From contig NZ_JAFFSU010000030.1 in assembly GCF_017948455.1 (NCBI RefSeq), positions 36,167 to 100,166 on the forward strand: a DNA stretch of 64,000 nt, given 5' to 3'. The translations under genes were made by a program, and so were the position numbers. Each line of letters opens with the position of its first letter. The first letter of the stretch is position 1. The stretch is from Streptomyces sp. GESEQ-4. GTDB lineage: Bacteria; Actinomycetota; Actinomycetes; Streptomycetales; Streptomycetaceae. Shown piece after piece: positions 52,722-61,445 of the stretch. The notes under the pieces were generated by a model that was not told where the DNA came from, did no database searches, and was given only the letters and a program-made list of their open reading frames with translations.

Positions 52722-53258
52722 GTGTCCGAAATTCAAACCTCCGTTCCCAACTCCGCGCCCGACTCCCACTGTTCGAGTTGCGGCACGCCCTACGGAGGGG
52801 GCGTCTCCGGCTGGCCCCGCACATGTCCGGCCTGCGGGTCCGTGGCCTACCGCAATCCGCTGCCGGTCGCCGTTGCTCTGCAACCCGTGTACGACACGAG
52901 GGGCACCGCCCTGGTCGTCATCACCCGGACCGTGGCCCCCGCGCGCGGGGGCATCGCGTTGCCCGGCGGGTACATCGACGACCGGGAGGACTGGCGGCAG
53001 GCCGTCGTGCGCGAGCTCAAAGAGGAGACCGGCATCGACGCGGCCGGCCGCGACGTGCGGCTCGTCGACGCGATGAGCTCCCCCGACGGGCACCTGCTGC
53101 TCTTCGGTCTGCTGCCGGAACGCCCGGCGGGCGTGCTTCCGGCGTCCGCCGCCACGAACGAGACGGAGGGCTGGCACCTCCTGCGCAGGCCGGAGGAGCT
53201 GGCCTTCCCGCTGCACACAGTGGCCGTACGAGCGTGGTTCGAGGGCCGCTACATCTGA
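52722..53258 (+). CDS. Zinc-ribbon Nudix hydrolase
   Basis: A 178-aa Nudix protein with an N-terminal zinc ribbon (C17-x2-C20 and C35-x2-C38) and a complete Nudix box, G-x5-E-x7-REL-x-EE-x-G-I, at about residues 85-107. The ribbon suggests an NADH-pyrophosphatase-like (NudC-like) member, but it lacks the usual SQPWPFPxS motif, so the substrate is open. GTG at 52722 lies seven bases after a TACAGT, so the mRNA may be leaderless. It ends in a 10-base overlap with the convergent GH31 gene. Confidence 0.9.
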   Translation: MSEIQTSVPNSAPDSHCSSCGTPYGGGVSGWPRTCPACGSVAYRNPLPVAVALQPVYDTRGTALVVITRTVAPARGGIALPGGYIDDREDWRQAVVRELKEETGIDAAGRDVRLVDAMSSPDGHLLLFGLLPERPAGVLPASAATNETEGWHLLRRPEELAFPLHTVAVRAWFEGRYI

Positions 53259-55627
53259 GATCGGCCCTCTACGAGCCCCCGTACGCGCACCGGGTGGGGC
53301 GGCGCGTCCCCGCCGCCCTCACCGTCCCGCTCGACGATCAGCTCCCCGCCCTCCCACCGGGTGACGTACCGCTCGATCCCAGGCTCGTCCCACCCGCCAC
53401 CCGGGTCCGCCACGACCAGCCCGCCTCCGGTCCGGCCGCGGACCGGCGCCCATACCTCCAGTTCCAGCCCGCCGTCGTCCCCGCGCACGGGGACGACGGC
53501 ACCCGCGCGCGCGAGAACGGGAATCCGCGACAGGGGCGCGTCGACCAGTACCTGAGCCGGCCCGTCGTACGCCTGCTCCGTCACCGTGTCGTACCAGCGG
53601 CCCCGCGGCAGTTGCACCGCGCGCCGGTCCGCGCCCGGACCGAGCACCGGGGCAACCAGCAGACTGTCGCCCAGCAGAAACGCATCCTCACAGTTCCGCA
53701 GCGCGCGGTCCTCCGGCGCGCCCCACCACAGGGGCCGCACATAGGGCGCTCCCGTGCGGCGGGCCAGATGCGCCAGCGTGACGAAGTACGGGAGCAGCCG
53801 GCGGCGTTCGACGAGCGCCACGCGCGCGTGCTCCAGCACCTCCGGCCCGAATTCCCACGGCTCCCTGCGGCCCGCCCGCAAGCTCGCGTGTGTCCGGAAC
53901 AGAGGCAAGTACGAGCCCAGCTGGAACCACCGCAGATACAGCTCCGGTGACGGGCTCCCGTCGAAGCCGCCCACGTCCGGCCCCGAGTACGGCACCCCGC
54001 ACAGTCCCAGCCCCATGACCAACGCCAGTGACGCCCGCAACCCCGGCCAGCCCGTCGCCACATCACCGGACCACGTGCCCCCGTAGCGCTGCATGCCGGC
54101 CCATCCCGAACGGGAGAACAGGAAGGGCCGCTCTTCGGGTGCCAGAGCCCGCAGGCCCTCGTACGCGGCCTGGGCCATGCACAGCGCGTAGACGTTGTGC
54201 GCCTCACGATGGTCGCCGCCGCGTCCGTCGAGGTCGTGCCTGGCCGAGCGCGGCAGCGTCGACTCCCCGAAGGCGGTGAACGACACGGGTTCGTTCATGT
54301 CGTGCCAGAATCCGGTGAACCCCTGCGCCAGCCGCTCCTCGTAGAGCCGACCCCACCAGGCACGCACGCGCGCGTGCGTGAAGTCCGGGTAGACCGTTTC
54401 CCCGGGCCAGGCGACTCCGCGCACCAGCCCGCCCGAGGCGTCCCGCACGAAGGCACCCTCGTCCGTACCGCTGTCGTACACCGCGTTGCCCGGGGCGGCC
54501 TGCACGGCCGGGTCGACGATCGACACCAGCCGGACTCCGTCCCGCCGAAGATCCTCGGCGAGCTGCGGCAACTTGGGGAAGTGCTCCTGGTCGACGGTGA
54601 ACACCTGGTGGGTGTCGTAGTGGTCGATGTCCAGATGGACCGCGTCGAGCGGCAGGCCGCGCTCCTGGTACCCCGCGACGATCCGCCGGACCTCCTGCTC
54701 GCTGCCGAAGCCCCACCGCGCGTGATGATGGCCCAGCGCCCACGCGGGCGGCAGCGCGGGCGCCCCGGTGAGCGACGCCCAGGCGAGCAGTACGCGCGCG
54801 GGAGTGCCCACCATGACCCAGCAGCGCAACGGACCGCCGTCCATGCGCAGTTCGCACGCCCCCGACCGGTCGTGACCGGAGCCGGCGCCCTCCTCGCCCT
54901 CCTGCAGCGTGATCGTGCCGTCCCAGGACGTGTCGTGGAACACCAGATGGGTGGCCGCGTCGGCCACGACCAACTGGACCGGCATCGTGATGTACAGCGG
55001 GTCGTCACGGGGACCGAACGCACGTCCGGGGTCGGTGTTCCACAGCCGGTACGTGCCGTCCCGCAGTCGAGGCCCAGACGCCCTCCCTCCGAGTCCGAAA
55101 AAGCGCGCGTCGGCGGCCACCTCCGACCGCTGCATCCAGCGTGCCGCGCCTCCGCCCACCGGCTCCCACCAGCGGGGCGGCAGAGCGCGACGCAGGGTCA
55201 CACCACCGGGCGTACGCACCTCCACGGCGCCATGCCGTGAGACGACGACCGTCACGCGCTCCGCCACGACCCGCCAGCCGCCGTCCTTGTCCGGCTCCAG
55301 CACCGCCCGGGGGTCCGGCTCCGGACAGCGGCCCGCGAGGGCGTAGGAGGGCTCGGGAGCAGCCCCGTCCCAGCCCCAGAAGACGGCGCCGTTCACGGCG
55401 ACGGTGATCCGCAGCTCGGACCTGCTGAAGCGGACCAGGCCGCCGCCGGGGCCGGGCTCCACCTGTTGCACGGCACCCGGTACCCGGGCGCGCTCGGCAC
55501 CCCGCGCCGGGAGCCCGGCCGCATCGGCTCGCCGGCGGCGCCATGCCGCCCGCACGGTACGCAACCTCTGAGCGGCTCTCGCAGAGCCGACCGCCTTCAC
55601 CGAACGCACCAGGTCACGACCGTTCAT
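53249..55627 (-). CDS. GH31 alpha-glucosidase
   Basis: A 792-aa glycoside hydrolase of family 31. The nucleophile D443 lies in FWHDMNEP and the acid/base D522 in WSGDVATGW; DIDHYDTHQVFTVD near 345 and YSGPDVGGF near 550 also match. An N-terminal beta domain precedes the barrel and a beta-sandwich end follows. No secretion signal is evident, so it is probably cytoplasmic and acts on imported oligosaccharides. ATG at 55627 has GGTGAG four bases upstream; the frame is open a little further to 55660. It is divergent from acetoacetyl-CoA synthetase with 213 bases between. Confidence 0.93.
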   Translation of the reverse strand: MNGRDLVRSVKAVGSARAAQRLRTVRAAWRRRRADAAGLPARGAERARVPGAVQQVEPGPGGGLVRFSRSELRITVAVNGAVFWGWDGAAPEPSYALAGRCPEPDPRAVLEPDKDGGWRVVAERVTVVVSRHGAVEVRTPGGVTLRRALPPRWWEPVGGGAARWMQRSEVAADARFFGLGGRASGPRLRDGTYRLWNTDPGRAFGPRDDPLYITMPVQLVVADAATHLVFHDTSWDGTITLQEGEEGAGSGHDRSGACELRMDGGPLRCWVMVGTPARVLLAWASLTGAPALPPAWALGHHHARWGFGSEQEVRRIVAGYQERGLPLDAVHLDIDHYDTHQVFTVDQEHFPKLPQLAEDLRRDGVRLVSIVDPAVQAAPGNAVYDSGTDEGAFVRDASGGLVRGVAWPGETVYPDFTHARVRAWWGRLYEERLAQGFTGFWHDMNEPVSFTAFGESTLPRSARHDLDGRGGDHREAHNVYALCMAQAAYEGLRALAPEERPFLFSRSGWAGMQRYGGTWSGDVATGWPGLRASLALVMGLGLCGVPYSGPDVGGFDGSPSPELYLRWFQLGSYLPLFRTHASLRAGRREPWEFGPEVLEHARVALVERRRLLPYFVTLAHLARRTGAPYVRPLWWGAPEDRALRNCEDAFLLGDSLLVAPVLGPGADRRAVQLPRGRWYDTVTEQAYDGPAQVLVDAPLSRIPVLARAGAVVPVRGDDGGLELEVWAPVRGRTGGGLVVADPGGGWDEPGIERYVTRWEGGELIVERDGEGGGDAPPHPVRVRGLVEGRSQM

Positions 55628-55840
55628 GCTGCTCACCCTGCCATTGACTGCACCACACAAGCGTGTCGTTCAACTGCCGTTCACCCGTGGCCGGACCACA
55701 TCTTCACGACGCGGACTATGTGGGGGTCACCCTGGTGCAGAAGTCGATCACATGGCATCGTCCGTGTCAGCCGCGTCACGCGCACACCCCAGCCCGTGCG
55801 CGGGAGACGCACACGACGCGCACAGTCCGGGAGCCGCCCC

Positions 55841-57808
55841 ATGTCGACCGTGAACCCCCAGCCGCTGTGGCAACCAGATCCGGAACGCATCGCCCAGGCA
55901 CAGATCACCAAGTTCCAGGCCTGGGCGGCCGAGTACCACGGAGCCCCGTCCGACGGCGGCTACGCGGCGCTGCACCGCTGGTCCGTCGACGAACTGGACA
56001 CGTTCTGGAAGGCCGTCACGGAGTGGTTCGACGTACGGTTCTCCACGCCGTACGCGCGCGTGCTGGGCGACCGCTCGATGCCCGGTGCCCAGTGGTTCCC
56101 CGGCGCCACCCTGAACTACGCCGAGCACGCCCTCCGCGCGGCCGCGTCCCGCGCGGACGAACCAGCCCTGATGCACGTCGACGAGACCCACCAGCCGCGC
56201 CCCGTCACCTGGTCCGAGCTGCGCCGCCAGGTCGGCTCCCTCGCCGCCGAGCTGCGGGCCCTCGGCGTACGCCCCGGAGACCGCGTCAGCGGCTACCTCC
56301 CGAACATCCCGCAGGCGGTCGTCGCCCTCCTCGCCACAGCCGCCGTGGGCGGCGTGTGGACGTCCTGCGCCCCCGACTTCGGCGCCCGCAGCGTCCTCGA
56401 CCGCTTCCAGCAGGTCGAACCGGTCGTCCTGTTCACCGTCGACGGCTACCGCTACGGAGGCAAGGAACACGACCGCCGCGACATCGTCGCCGAACTCCGC
56501 CGCGAACTGCCCACCCTGCGCGCGGTCGTCCACATCCCCGTCCTCGGCACCCCGGTCCCCGAAGGCGCTCTGGAGTGGTCGGCCCTGACGGCCGCGGACA
56601 CCGAGCCCGTCTTCGAACAGGTGCCCTTCGACCACCCTCTGTGGGTGCTCTACTCCTCCGGCACCACAGGCCTGCCGAAGGCCATCGTCCAGTCCCAGGG
56701 CGGCATCCTCGTCGAGCACCTCAAGCAGCTCGGCCTGCACTGCGACCTCGGCCCCGAGGACCGCTTCTTCTGGTACACGTCGACCGGCTGGATGATGTGG
56801 AACTTCCTCGTGTCCGGCCTCCTCACCGGCACGACGATCGTGCTCTACGACGGAAGCCCCGGCTACCCGGACACGGGCGCCCAGTGGCGGGTCGCCGAAC
56901 GTACACAGGCCACTTTGTACGGCACCTCGGCTGCCTACGTCATGGCCTGCCGCAAGGCGGACGTGCACCCGGCACGCGACTTCGACCTTTCCACGGTGCG
57001 GTGCGTCGCGACCACTGGATCGCCCCTTCCGCCCGACGGGTTCCGCTGGCTGCACGACGAGGTCCGCGACGACCTGTGGATCGCGTCCGTCAGCGGTGGC
57101 ACGGACGTGTGCTCCTGCTTCGCAGGAGCGGTACCGACCCTCCCCGTCTACATCGGCGAGCTCCAGGCACCTGGCCTGGGCACCGATCTGCAGTCCTGGG
57201 ACCCCAGCGGCAAACCCCTGATCGACGAGGTCGGCGAACTCGTGGTCACCAACCCCATGCCGTCCATGCCCATCCACTTCTGGAACGACCCCGACGGCAG
57301 CCGCTACCACGACAGCTACTTCGACACGTACCCCGGCGTGTGGCGCCACGGCGACTGGATCACCGTCACCCCCCGGGGTTCTGTCGTCATCCACGGCCGC
57401 TCCGACTCGACGCTCAACCGCCAGGGCGTGCGCATGGGGTCCGCCGACATCTACGAAGCCGTCGAGCGTCTTCCCGAGATCAAGGAATCACTCGTCATCG
57501 GCATCGAACAGCCCGACGGCGGCTACTGGATGCCCCTCTTCGTGCACCTGGTCCCAAGGGCCGCTCTCGACGAGGCCCTCCTGAACCGCATCAAGCAGAC
57601 CATCCGCGAACAGCTCTCACCGCGGCACGTCCCCGACGAGATCATCGAAGTCCCCGGAATCCCGCACACCCTGACCGGCAAGCGCATCGAGGTCCCGGTC
57701 AAACGCCTCCTCCAGGGCACACCCTTGGAGAAGGCGGTCAACCCCGGCTCCATCGACAACCTCGACCTGCTGCACTTCTACGAAGACCTCGCCCACAAGC
57801 GCGCCTGA
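55841..57808 (+). CDS. aacS: Acetoacetyl-CoA synthetase
   Basis: A 655-aa ANL-superfamily ligase that activates acetoacetate to acetoacetyl-CoA with ATP. The AMP-binding P-loop is YSSGTTGLPKAIV (about 269-281), with TGSPLPPDGF, GRSDSTLNRQGVRMGSADIY and the catalytic Lys in LTGKRIEVPVK near residue 610. The N-terminal LWQPDPERIAQAQITKF block marks acetoacetyl-CoA rather than acetyl-CoA synthetases. ATG at 55841 has GGGAG seven bases upstream. It could use acetoacetate released by the BKACE enzyme encoded 15 kb away. A convergent MocR gene ends three bases past its stop. Confidence 0.95.
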   Translation: MSTVNPQPLWQPDPERIAQAQITKFQAWAAEYHGAPSDGGYAALHRWSVDELDTFWKAVTEWFDVRFSTPYARVLGDRSMPGAQWFPGATLNYAEHALRAAASRADEPALMHVDETHQPRPVTWSELRRQVGSLAAELRALGVRPGDRVSGYLPNIPQAVVALLATAAVGGVWTSCAPDFGARSVLDRFQQVEPVVLFTVDGYRYGGKEHDRRDIVAELRRELPTLRAVVHIPVLGTPVPEGALEWSALTAADTEPVFEQVPFDHPLWVLYSSGTTGLPKAIVQSQGGILVEHLKQLGLHCDLGPEDRFFWYTSTGWMMWNFLVSGLLTGTTIVLYDGSPGYPDTGAQWRVAERTQATLYGTSAAYVMACRKADVHPARDFDLSTVRCVATTGSPLPPDGFRWLHDEVRDDLWIASVSGGTDVCSCFAGAVPTLPVYIGELQAPGLGTDLQSWDPSGKPLIDEVGELVVTNPMPSMPIHFWNDPDGSRYHDSYFDTYPGVWRHGDWITVTPRGSVVIHGRSDSTLNRQGVRMGSADIYEAVERLPEIKESLVIGIEQPDGGYWMPLFVHLVPRAALDEALLNRIKQTIREQLSPRHVPDEIIEVPGIPHTLTGKRIEVPVKRLLQGTPLEKAVNPGSIDNLDLLHFYEDLAHKRA

Positions 57809-57811
57809 GGA

Positions 57812-59131
57812 TCACCCCCCGTAAGTGGCCTCGGACTCACCGAGCACAACAGCGAAGTCCGAGGCCAACCGCACCGCGTCGGCCGGCTCGAGATCGGCCA
57901 CCGAGATCCGTACGCCCGGACCGGCCGACAGCCGGAAGCGGGCACCGGACGCGACCCACCACCCGTGCGACCGCAGCCCGTTCACCACGGCCGACTCGTC
58001 CCGCACAGGCACCCACACATTCATCCCGCTCGCACCGTGTGCCTCGATGCCCCGTTCTCCGAACTCTTGAAGAAGAGCGCTCCGGCGCAGGGCATAGGCC
58101 TCCCCGGCACGCGTCACCAACGCGCGCGTGCCGTCGTCGGTCAGCAGCCCGTACACCGTTTCCTGGAGCAGATGGCTGACCCAGCCCGACGTCAGCAGCA
58201 GCCGCCCGTCGTGCCGCGCCAGCGTGGTCGAGTCACACGCCGCCGCCGCCCACCGCAGGTCCGTCCCGAGGAACTTGCTCACCGTCCGTACGTGCACCCA
58301 GCGCGCCGGCCCATGGGCCGTCAGCGTGTGCAGGGGCGCTCCGGCCACTTCGGAGGCATGGTCGTTCTCGACGACGAGCACTTCGGGCTCGTCCCGGAGG
58401 ACGTCGACCAGCGCGTCCCTGCGCACCGCGGAAAAGCAGCCGCCGTACGGGTTCTGGGCCCGGGGACTGCACACCAGGGCGCGCACACCCGCCCGTAGAG
58501 CCGCGCGCAGAGCATCGGGACGCACACCCTCGTCGTCCACGGCCACGGGAACGATCCGCAACCCCAAAGCCGTTACAAGATCCAGCAGATGGTGATACCC
58601 GGGATCCTCCATCGCGACGGCATCGCCCGGCCGCAGCTCCACCGACAGCAGCCGCCCGATCAGATCCAGCGCTCCGTGAGCGAACGTCACATGCTCCACG
58701 GGCACACCATCGGGCAGCAGCCAGTCGCGGACGGCATCCTCCAGCCGCTCCAGCCTGGGCGTCGACCGGTGTGACCGGGCACCGGGTGACAGACGCGACG
58801 GTGGTACGAGCCCAGGCAGCAGCGCGGGGTCGGGATGCCCGCCCGACAAGTCCCGCAGTCCCTCGGGCACTTTCGGCGGCCGTCGTGACGCCACCGCCGG
58901 CTCCGGTGCCACCACGGTGCCGCCCCGCCCTCGCGTGACCACGATGCCGCGTCCCCGAAGTTCCTTGTAGGCGGTGGCGACCGTCCCCGGACTCACCCCG
59001 AGCTCGTCCGCGAGCCGTCGTACCGGAGGCAGCACGGCCCCCGGGCCCAACGAGCCTTCTGCCACGCCCTGTTCGACAGACGCGGCAATCCCCTTGGCCG
59101 TCGTACCACTGATCGCATATTGTGTTGCCAC
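57812..59131 (-). CDS. MocR-family regulator
   Basis: A 439-aa fusion of a GntR winged helix (AVLPPVRRLADELGVSPGTVATAYKEL, about 32-58) and an aminotransferase-like domain. The PLP lysine is in VRTVSKFLGTDLRW (about residue 285), with SPRAQNPYGGC at the phosphate-contact position. A regulator is more likely than an enzyme. GTG at 59131 is preferred: TTGCTT and CATAAT boxes 17 bases apart put the transcript start at about this codon, implying leaderless mRNA. A longer ATG start at 59155 would lie inside the palindromic operator. Divergent from an MFS exporter that it probably controls. Confidence 0.88.
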   Translation of the reverse strand: MATQYAISGTTAKGIAASVEQGVAEGSLGPGAVLPPVRRLADELGVSPGTVATAYKELRGRGIVVTRGRGGTVVAPEPAVASRRPPKVPEGLRDLSGGHPDPALLPGLVPPSRLSPGARSHRSTPRLERLEDAVRDWLLPDGVPVEHVTFAHGALDLIGRLLSVELRPGDAVAMEDPGYHHLLDLVTALGLRIVPVAVDDEGVRPDALRAALRAGVRALVCSPRAQNPYGGCFSAVRRDALVDVLRDEPEVLVVENDHASEVAGAPLHTLTAHGPARWVHVRTVSKFLGTDLRWAAAACDSTTLARHDGRLLLTSGWVSHLLQETVYGLLTDDGTRALVTRAGEAYALRRSALLQEFGERGIEAHGASGMNVWVPVRDESAVVNGLRSHGWWVASGARFRLSAGPGVRISVADLEPADAVRLASDFAVVLGESEATYGG

Positions 59132-59138
59132 GTTGGCG

Positions 59139-59158
59139 ATTATGTACCAATACATAAT
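59139..59158. promoter_or_regulatory. 20-bp palindromic operator between MocR and MFS genes
   Basis: ATTATGTA-CCAA-TACATAAT, a perfect inverted repeat with eight-base arms. It is AT-rich in a very GC-rich genome and covers the -10 region of the minus-strand promoter. The local GntR/MocR protein is the likely ligand. Confidence 0.7.
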
Positions 59159-59194
59159 GCGAAGCAAGGGGGAGCGGTGCGGTCGAGAGGCCTC

Positions 59195-60451
59195 ATGGCG
59201 GCATGGTCATCACGCATTCCCGGAGGCCGCGACGGACGCAGAATGCTCACGGTCGCCCTCGTCGACCGAATCGGCAGCGGACTGTGGGCCTCCGTGGCCG
59301 TCCTGTACTTCACCTACGTCTCCGGCCTCTCCGTCGCCGAGGTCGGTACCCTCGTCGCCGTCGCCGGGGCCATCGGAATCGCCGGGGCACCCCTGGGCGG
59401 CCGCATCGCCGACCGGTTCCCCCTCACCCGAGTCCTCATCGCCGTCCAACTCCTGCGCGCCGTCGCCTCCTTGGCCCTCCTCACCACCCATGACTACGCC
59501 CTGCTCCTCGCCTTCTCGGCCGTCGGTAGCCTCGGCGACCGCGCCTCGAGCGTCCTCACCAGGCTGTACGCCGCCCGCGTCGCCGGAGCCGACCGAGTCC
59601 GCTACCAGGCCGTCCACCGAACCGTCGCCAACGCCGGCTGGGCACTGGGCGGCCTCGCCGCGGCAGCGGCACTCGCCGTCGGCACCACCACCGCGTACCA
59701 GTGGCTCCTCATCGGCGACGCACTGTCCTTCGTCGCCTCCGCGCTGCTGACCCTGCGGTGCGGCGAGCCACCCTCCCCATGCCGGACCGTGATCACGTCG
59801 AAGGACCCGGCACCCCCAACAGAACGGGTGAATCCCTGGCGTGACCGCACCTATCTCGCCTACGTCGCCACCGAGACCCTTCTCTCCCTCCACGACGCGG
59901 TCTTCAAGGTCGGTCTGCCCTTGTGGATCGCCCACGCGAGCAACGTCCCGCACGGCCTCGTCCCCCTGCTGCTGGTTCTCAACAACGTGATGGTGGTTGC
60001 CCTCCAGGTACCGCTGGCCCGCTTCGGCACAACGACCGCGGCGGCACGCGCTCTGCTGAAACCGCTCTCCGCCGCGTTCGCGCTGGGCGGTGTCACCCTG
60101 GCGCTCGCAGCCACCGGCGCAACCCTCACCGCCACCCTGCTCCTGATCGCCTCGGCCGTCGCGTTCACCGTGGCGGAGATACTCCACGCCACCGTCTCCT
60201 GGGAGCTGTCGCTCGCCCTGGCCCCCGACACCGCCCAAGGCGCCTACCTCGGCGTCCACGGCCTCGCCCAGTCCGCCCAGCGCAGCGTCGGACCGCTCGC
60301 CGTCACCGCCGCCATCGCCACCGGCCCCGCAGGGTGGATCGCCTTCGGCGCCGGCATCGCCCTGACCTGCCTGATCCAGCACCGCCTGGTCCGCGAACGC
60401 CTCACCCGGAAGCCATTGTCAGTGCCGCCCGTTACTGTGAGTGAGCATTGA
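59195..60451 (+). CDS. MFS transporter
   Basis: A 418-aa MFS protein with about twelve helices. The opening LTVALVDRIGSGLWASVAVLYFTYV and loop 2-3 GGRIADRFPLTRVL match drug-efflux-type members of Streptomyces. Substrate unknown. ATG at 59195 has GAGAGG four bases upstream; a GTG at 59177 behind GGGGGAG is an alternative. The MocR regulator gene is divergent across a palindromic operator. The next gene starts 22 bases after its stop, so they may share a transcript. Confidence 0.88.
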   Translation: MAAWSSRIPGGRDGRRMLTVALVDRIGSGLWASVAVLYFTYVSGLSVAEVGTLVAVAGAIGIAGAPLGGRIADRFPLTRVLIAVQLLRAVASLALLTTHDYALLLAFSAVGSLGDRASSVLTRLYAARVAGADRVRYQAVHRTVANAGWALGGLAAAAALAVGTTTAYQWLLIGDALSFVASALLTLRCGEPPSPCRTVITSKDPAPPTERVNPWRDRTYLAYVATETLLSLHDAVFKVGLPLWIAHASNVPHGLVPLLLVLNNVMVVALQVPLARFGTTTAAARALLKPLSAAFALGGVTLALAATGATLTATLLLIASAVAFTVAEILHATVSWELSLALAPDTAQGAYLGVHGLAQSAQRSVGPLAVTAAIATGPAGWIAFGAGIALTCLIQHRLVRERLTRKPLSVPPVTVSEH

Positions 60452-60473
60452 TCCACTGCACGCAGGGGGAAGA

Positions 60474-61373
60474 ATGGCACACACCGACCACCAGACCATG
60501 CGGCGCGTCCTGCGCCGTGAAATCGCGGGCACCATCGGCCTGCTGACGGACGAGCACGACTTCCGCGCCATGCGGCGCTATCGCACCTTCACCTTCGACG
60601 ACCACAGGACATACCTCCAACAAGTGGAGGCGCTGCTCAAGACGCGCGCCTCTCAGGGCACACACACGACAGTCGCCCTCTTCGACCCGCAGGAGTACGC
60701 CGACTTCTGCGCGGACACAGGCCTGGATCCCGACATCCCGACGAGCCGCACCCGGTTCACAGCCGAAGTCGCGACCACTGGCCCAACGGTTCCCTACGAG
60801 GGCCAGCCCCTCGCCGACCTCGTCCCCACCCTGATCGACGAGGCCGTACGCCAGGCCACGTGGGAGTACGCGTCCACGCTGCTCGCCCGACTAGGCGCCT
60901 GCGCGTCCTGTGGGGAAGACATCGGCCGTGCGGCCTTCGTCCGCGCATCACAATTCCTCGTCCGCATCCTCGACACGGCCCAGCCAGGCGCCCGACACCT
61001 CGTCTGCAGCGTCTCGGGAACACCAGAAACACTCGTCTCCGTCCTCCACGCCGACGGGAGCGCGGACGGCACGACCCAGCTCGACGAGGCCGAGGCTCTC
61101 GAATTCACCACAGTCCTGGCCCTCGGCCTCGCCACCGAAAGCCCGGGCGGACTAGTGATGCGGACCAGCGCGCCAGACACGCCCGACCGGATCTACGGCT
61201 GGCGCCTACGCGGAGACGGCCTCGAACCCCTCACCGCCGGCGAGGTCTTCGACGCCTACTGCACCGACGTCGAATCCGGAGACCTCATCTCCCCGGAATC
61301 CGGCGTGGACTACTGCACGCCACCCGACCTCGGACTGGACGACGAGCGACCGACGACGGGGCACGACCACTGA
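60474..61373 (+). CDS. Protein of unknown function
   Basis: A 299-aa soluble, acidic protein that I do not recognise. The N-terminal half is helical (RRVLRREIAGTIGLLTDEHDF, then DDHRTYLQQVEALLKTRA). CASCGEDIGR near residue 150 could hold metal or form a disulphide. The rest is mixed alpha/beta with no catalytic motif. ATG at 60474 has GGGGGAAG four to five bases upstream, so the gene is well supported. It lies 22 bases after the MFS gene and before a strong terminator. Codon use is normal for the region. Confidence 0.8.
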   Translation: MAHTDHQTMRRVLRREIAGTIGLLTDEHDFRAMRRYRTFTFDDHRTYLQQVEALLKTRASQGTHTTVALFDPQEYADFCADTGLDPDIPTSRTRFTAEVATTGPTVPYEGQPLADLVPTLIDEAVRQATWEYASTLLARLGACASCGEDIGRAAFVRASQFLVRILDTAQPGARHLVCSVSGTPETLVSVLHADGSADGTTQLDEAEALEFTTVLALGLATESPGGLVMRTSAPDTPDRIYGWRLRGDGLEPLTAGEVFDAYCTDVESGDLISPESGVDYCTPPDLGLDDERPTTGHDH

Positions 61374-61378
61374 ACATG

Positions 61379-61414
61379 CGAGGGGCGCCCCACCCGAAGG
61401 CGGGGCGCCCCTCG
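61379..61414. terminator. Bidirectional terminator before ptsI
   Basis: A 13-bp perfect stem (61379-61391 with 61402-61414) with a ten-base loop between the unknown gene (plus strand) and ptsI (minus strand). Confidence 0.9.
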
Positions 61415-61445
61415 TCAACAGCCCCAGACGGCCTGCTCCTTCGAA

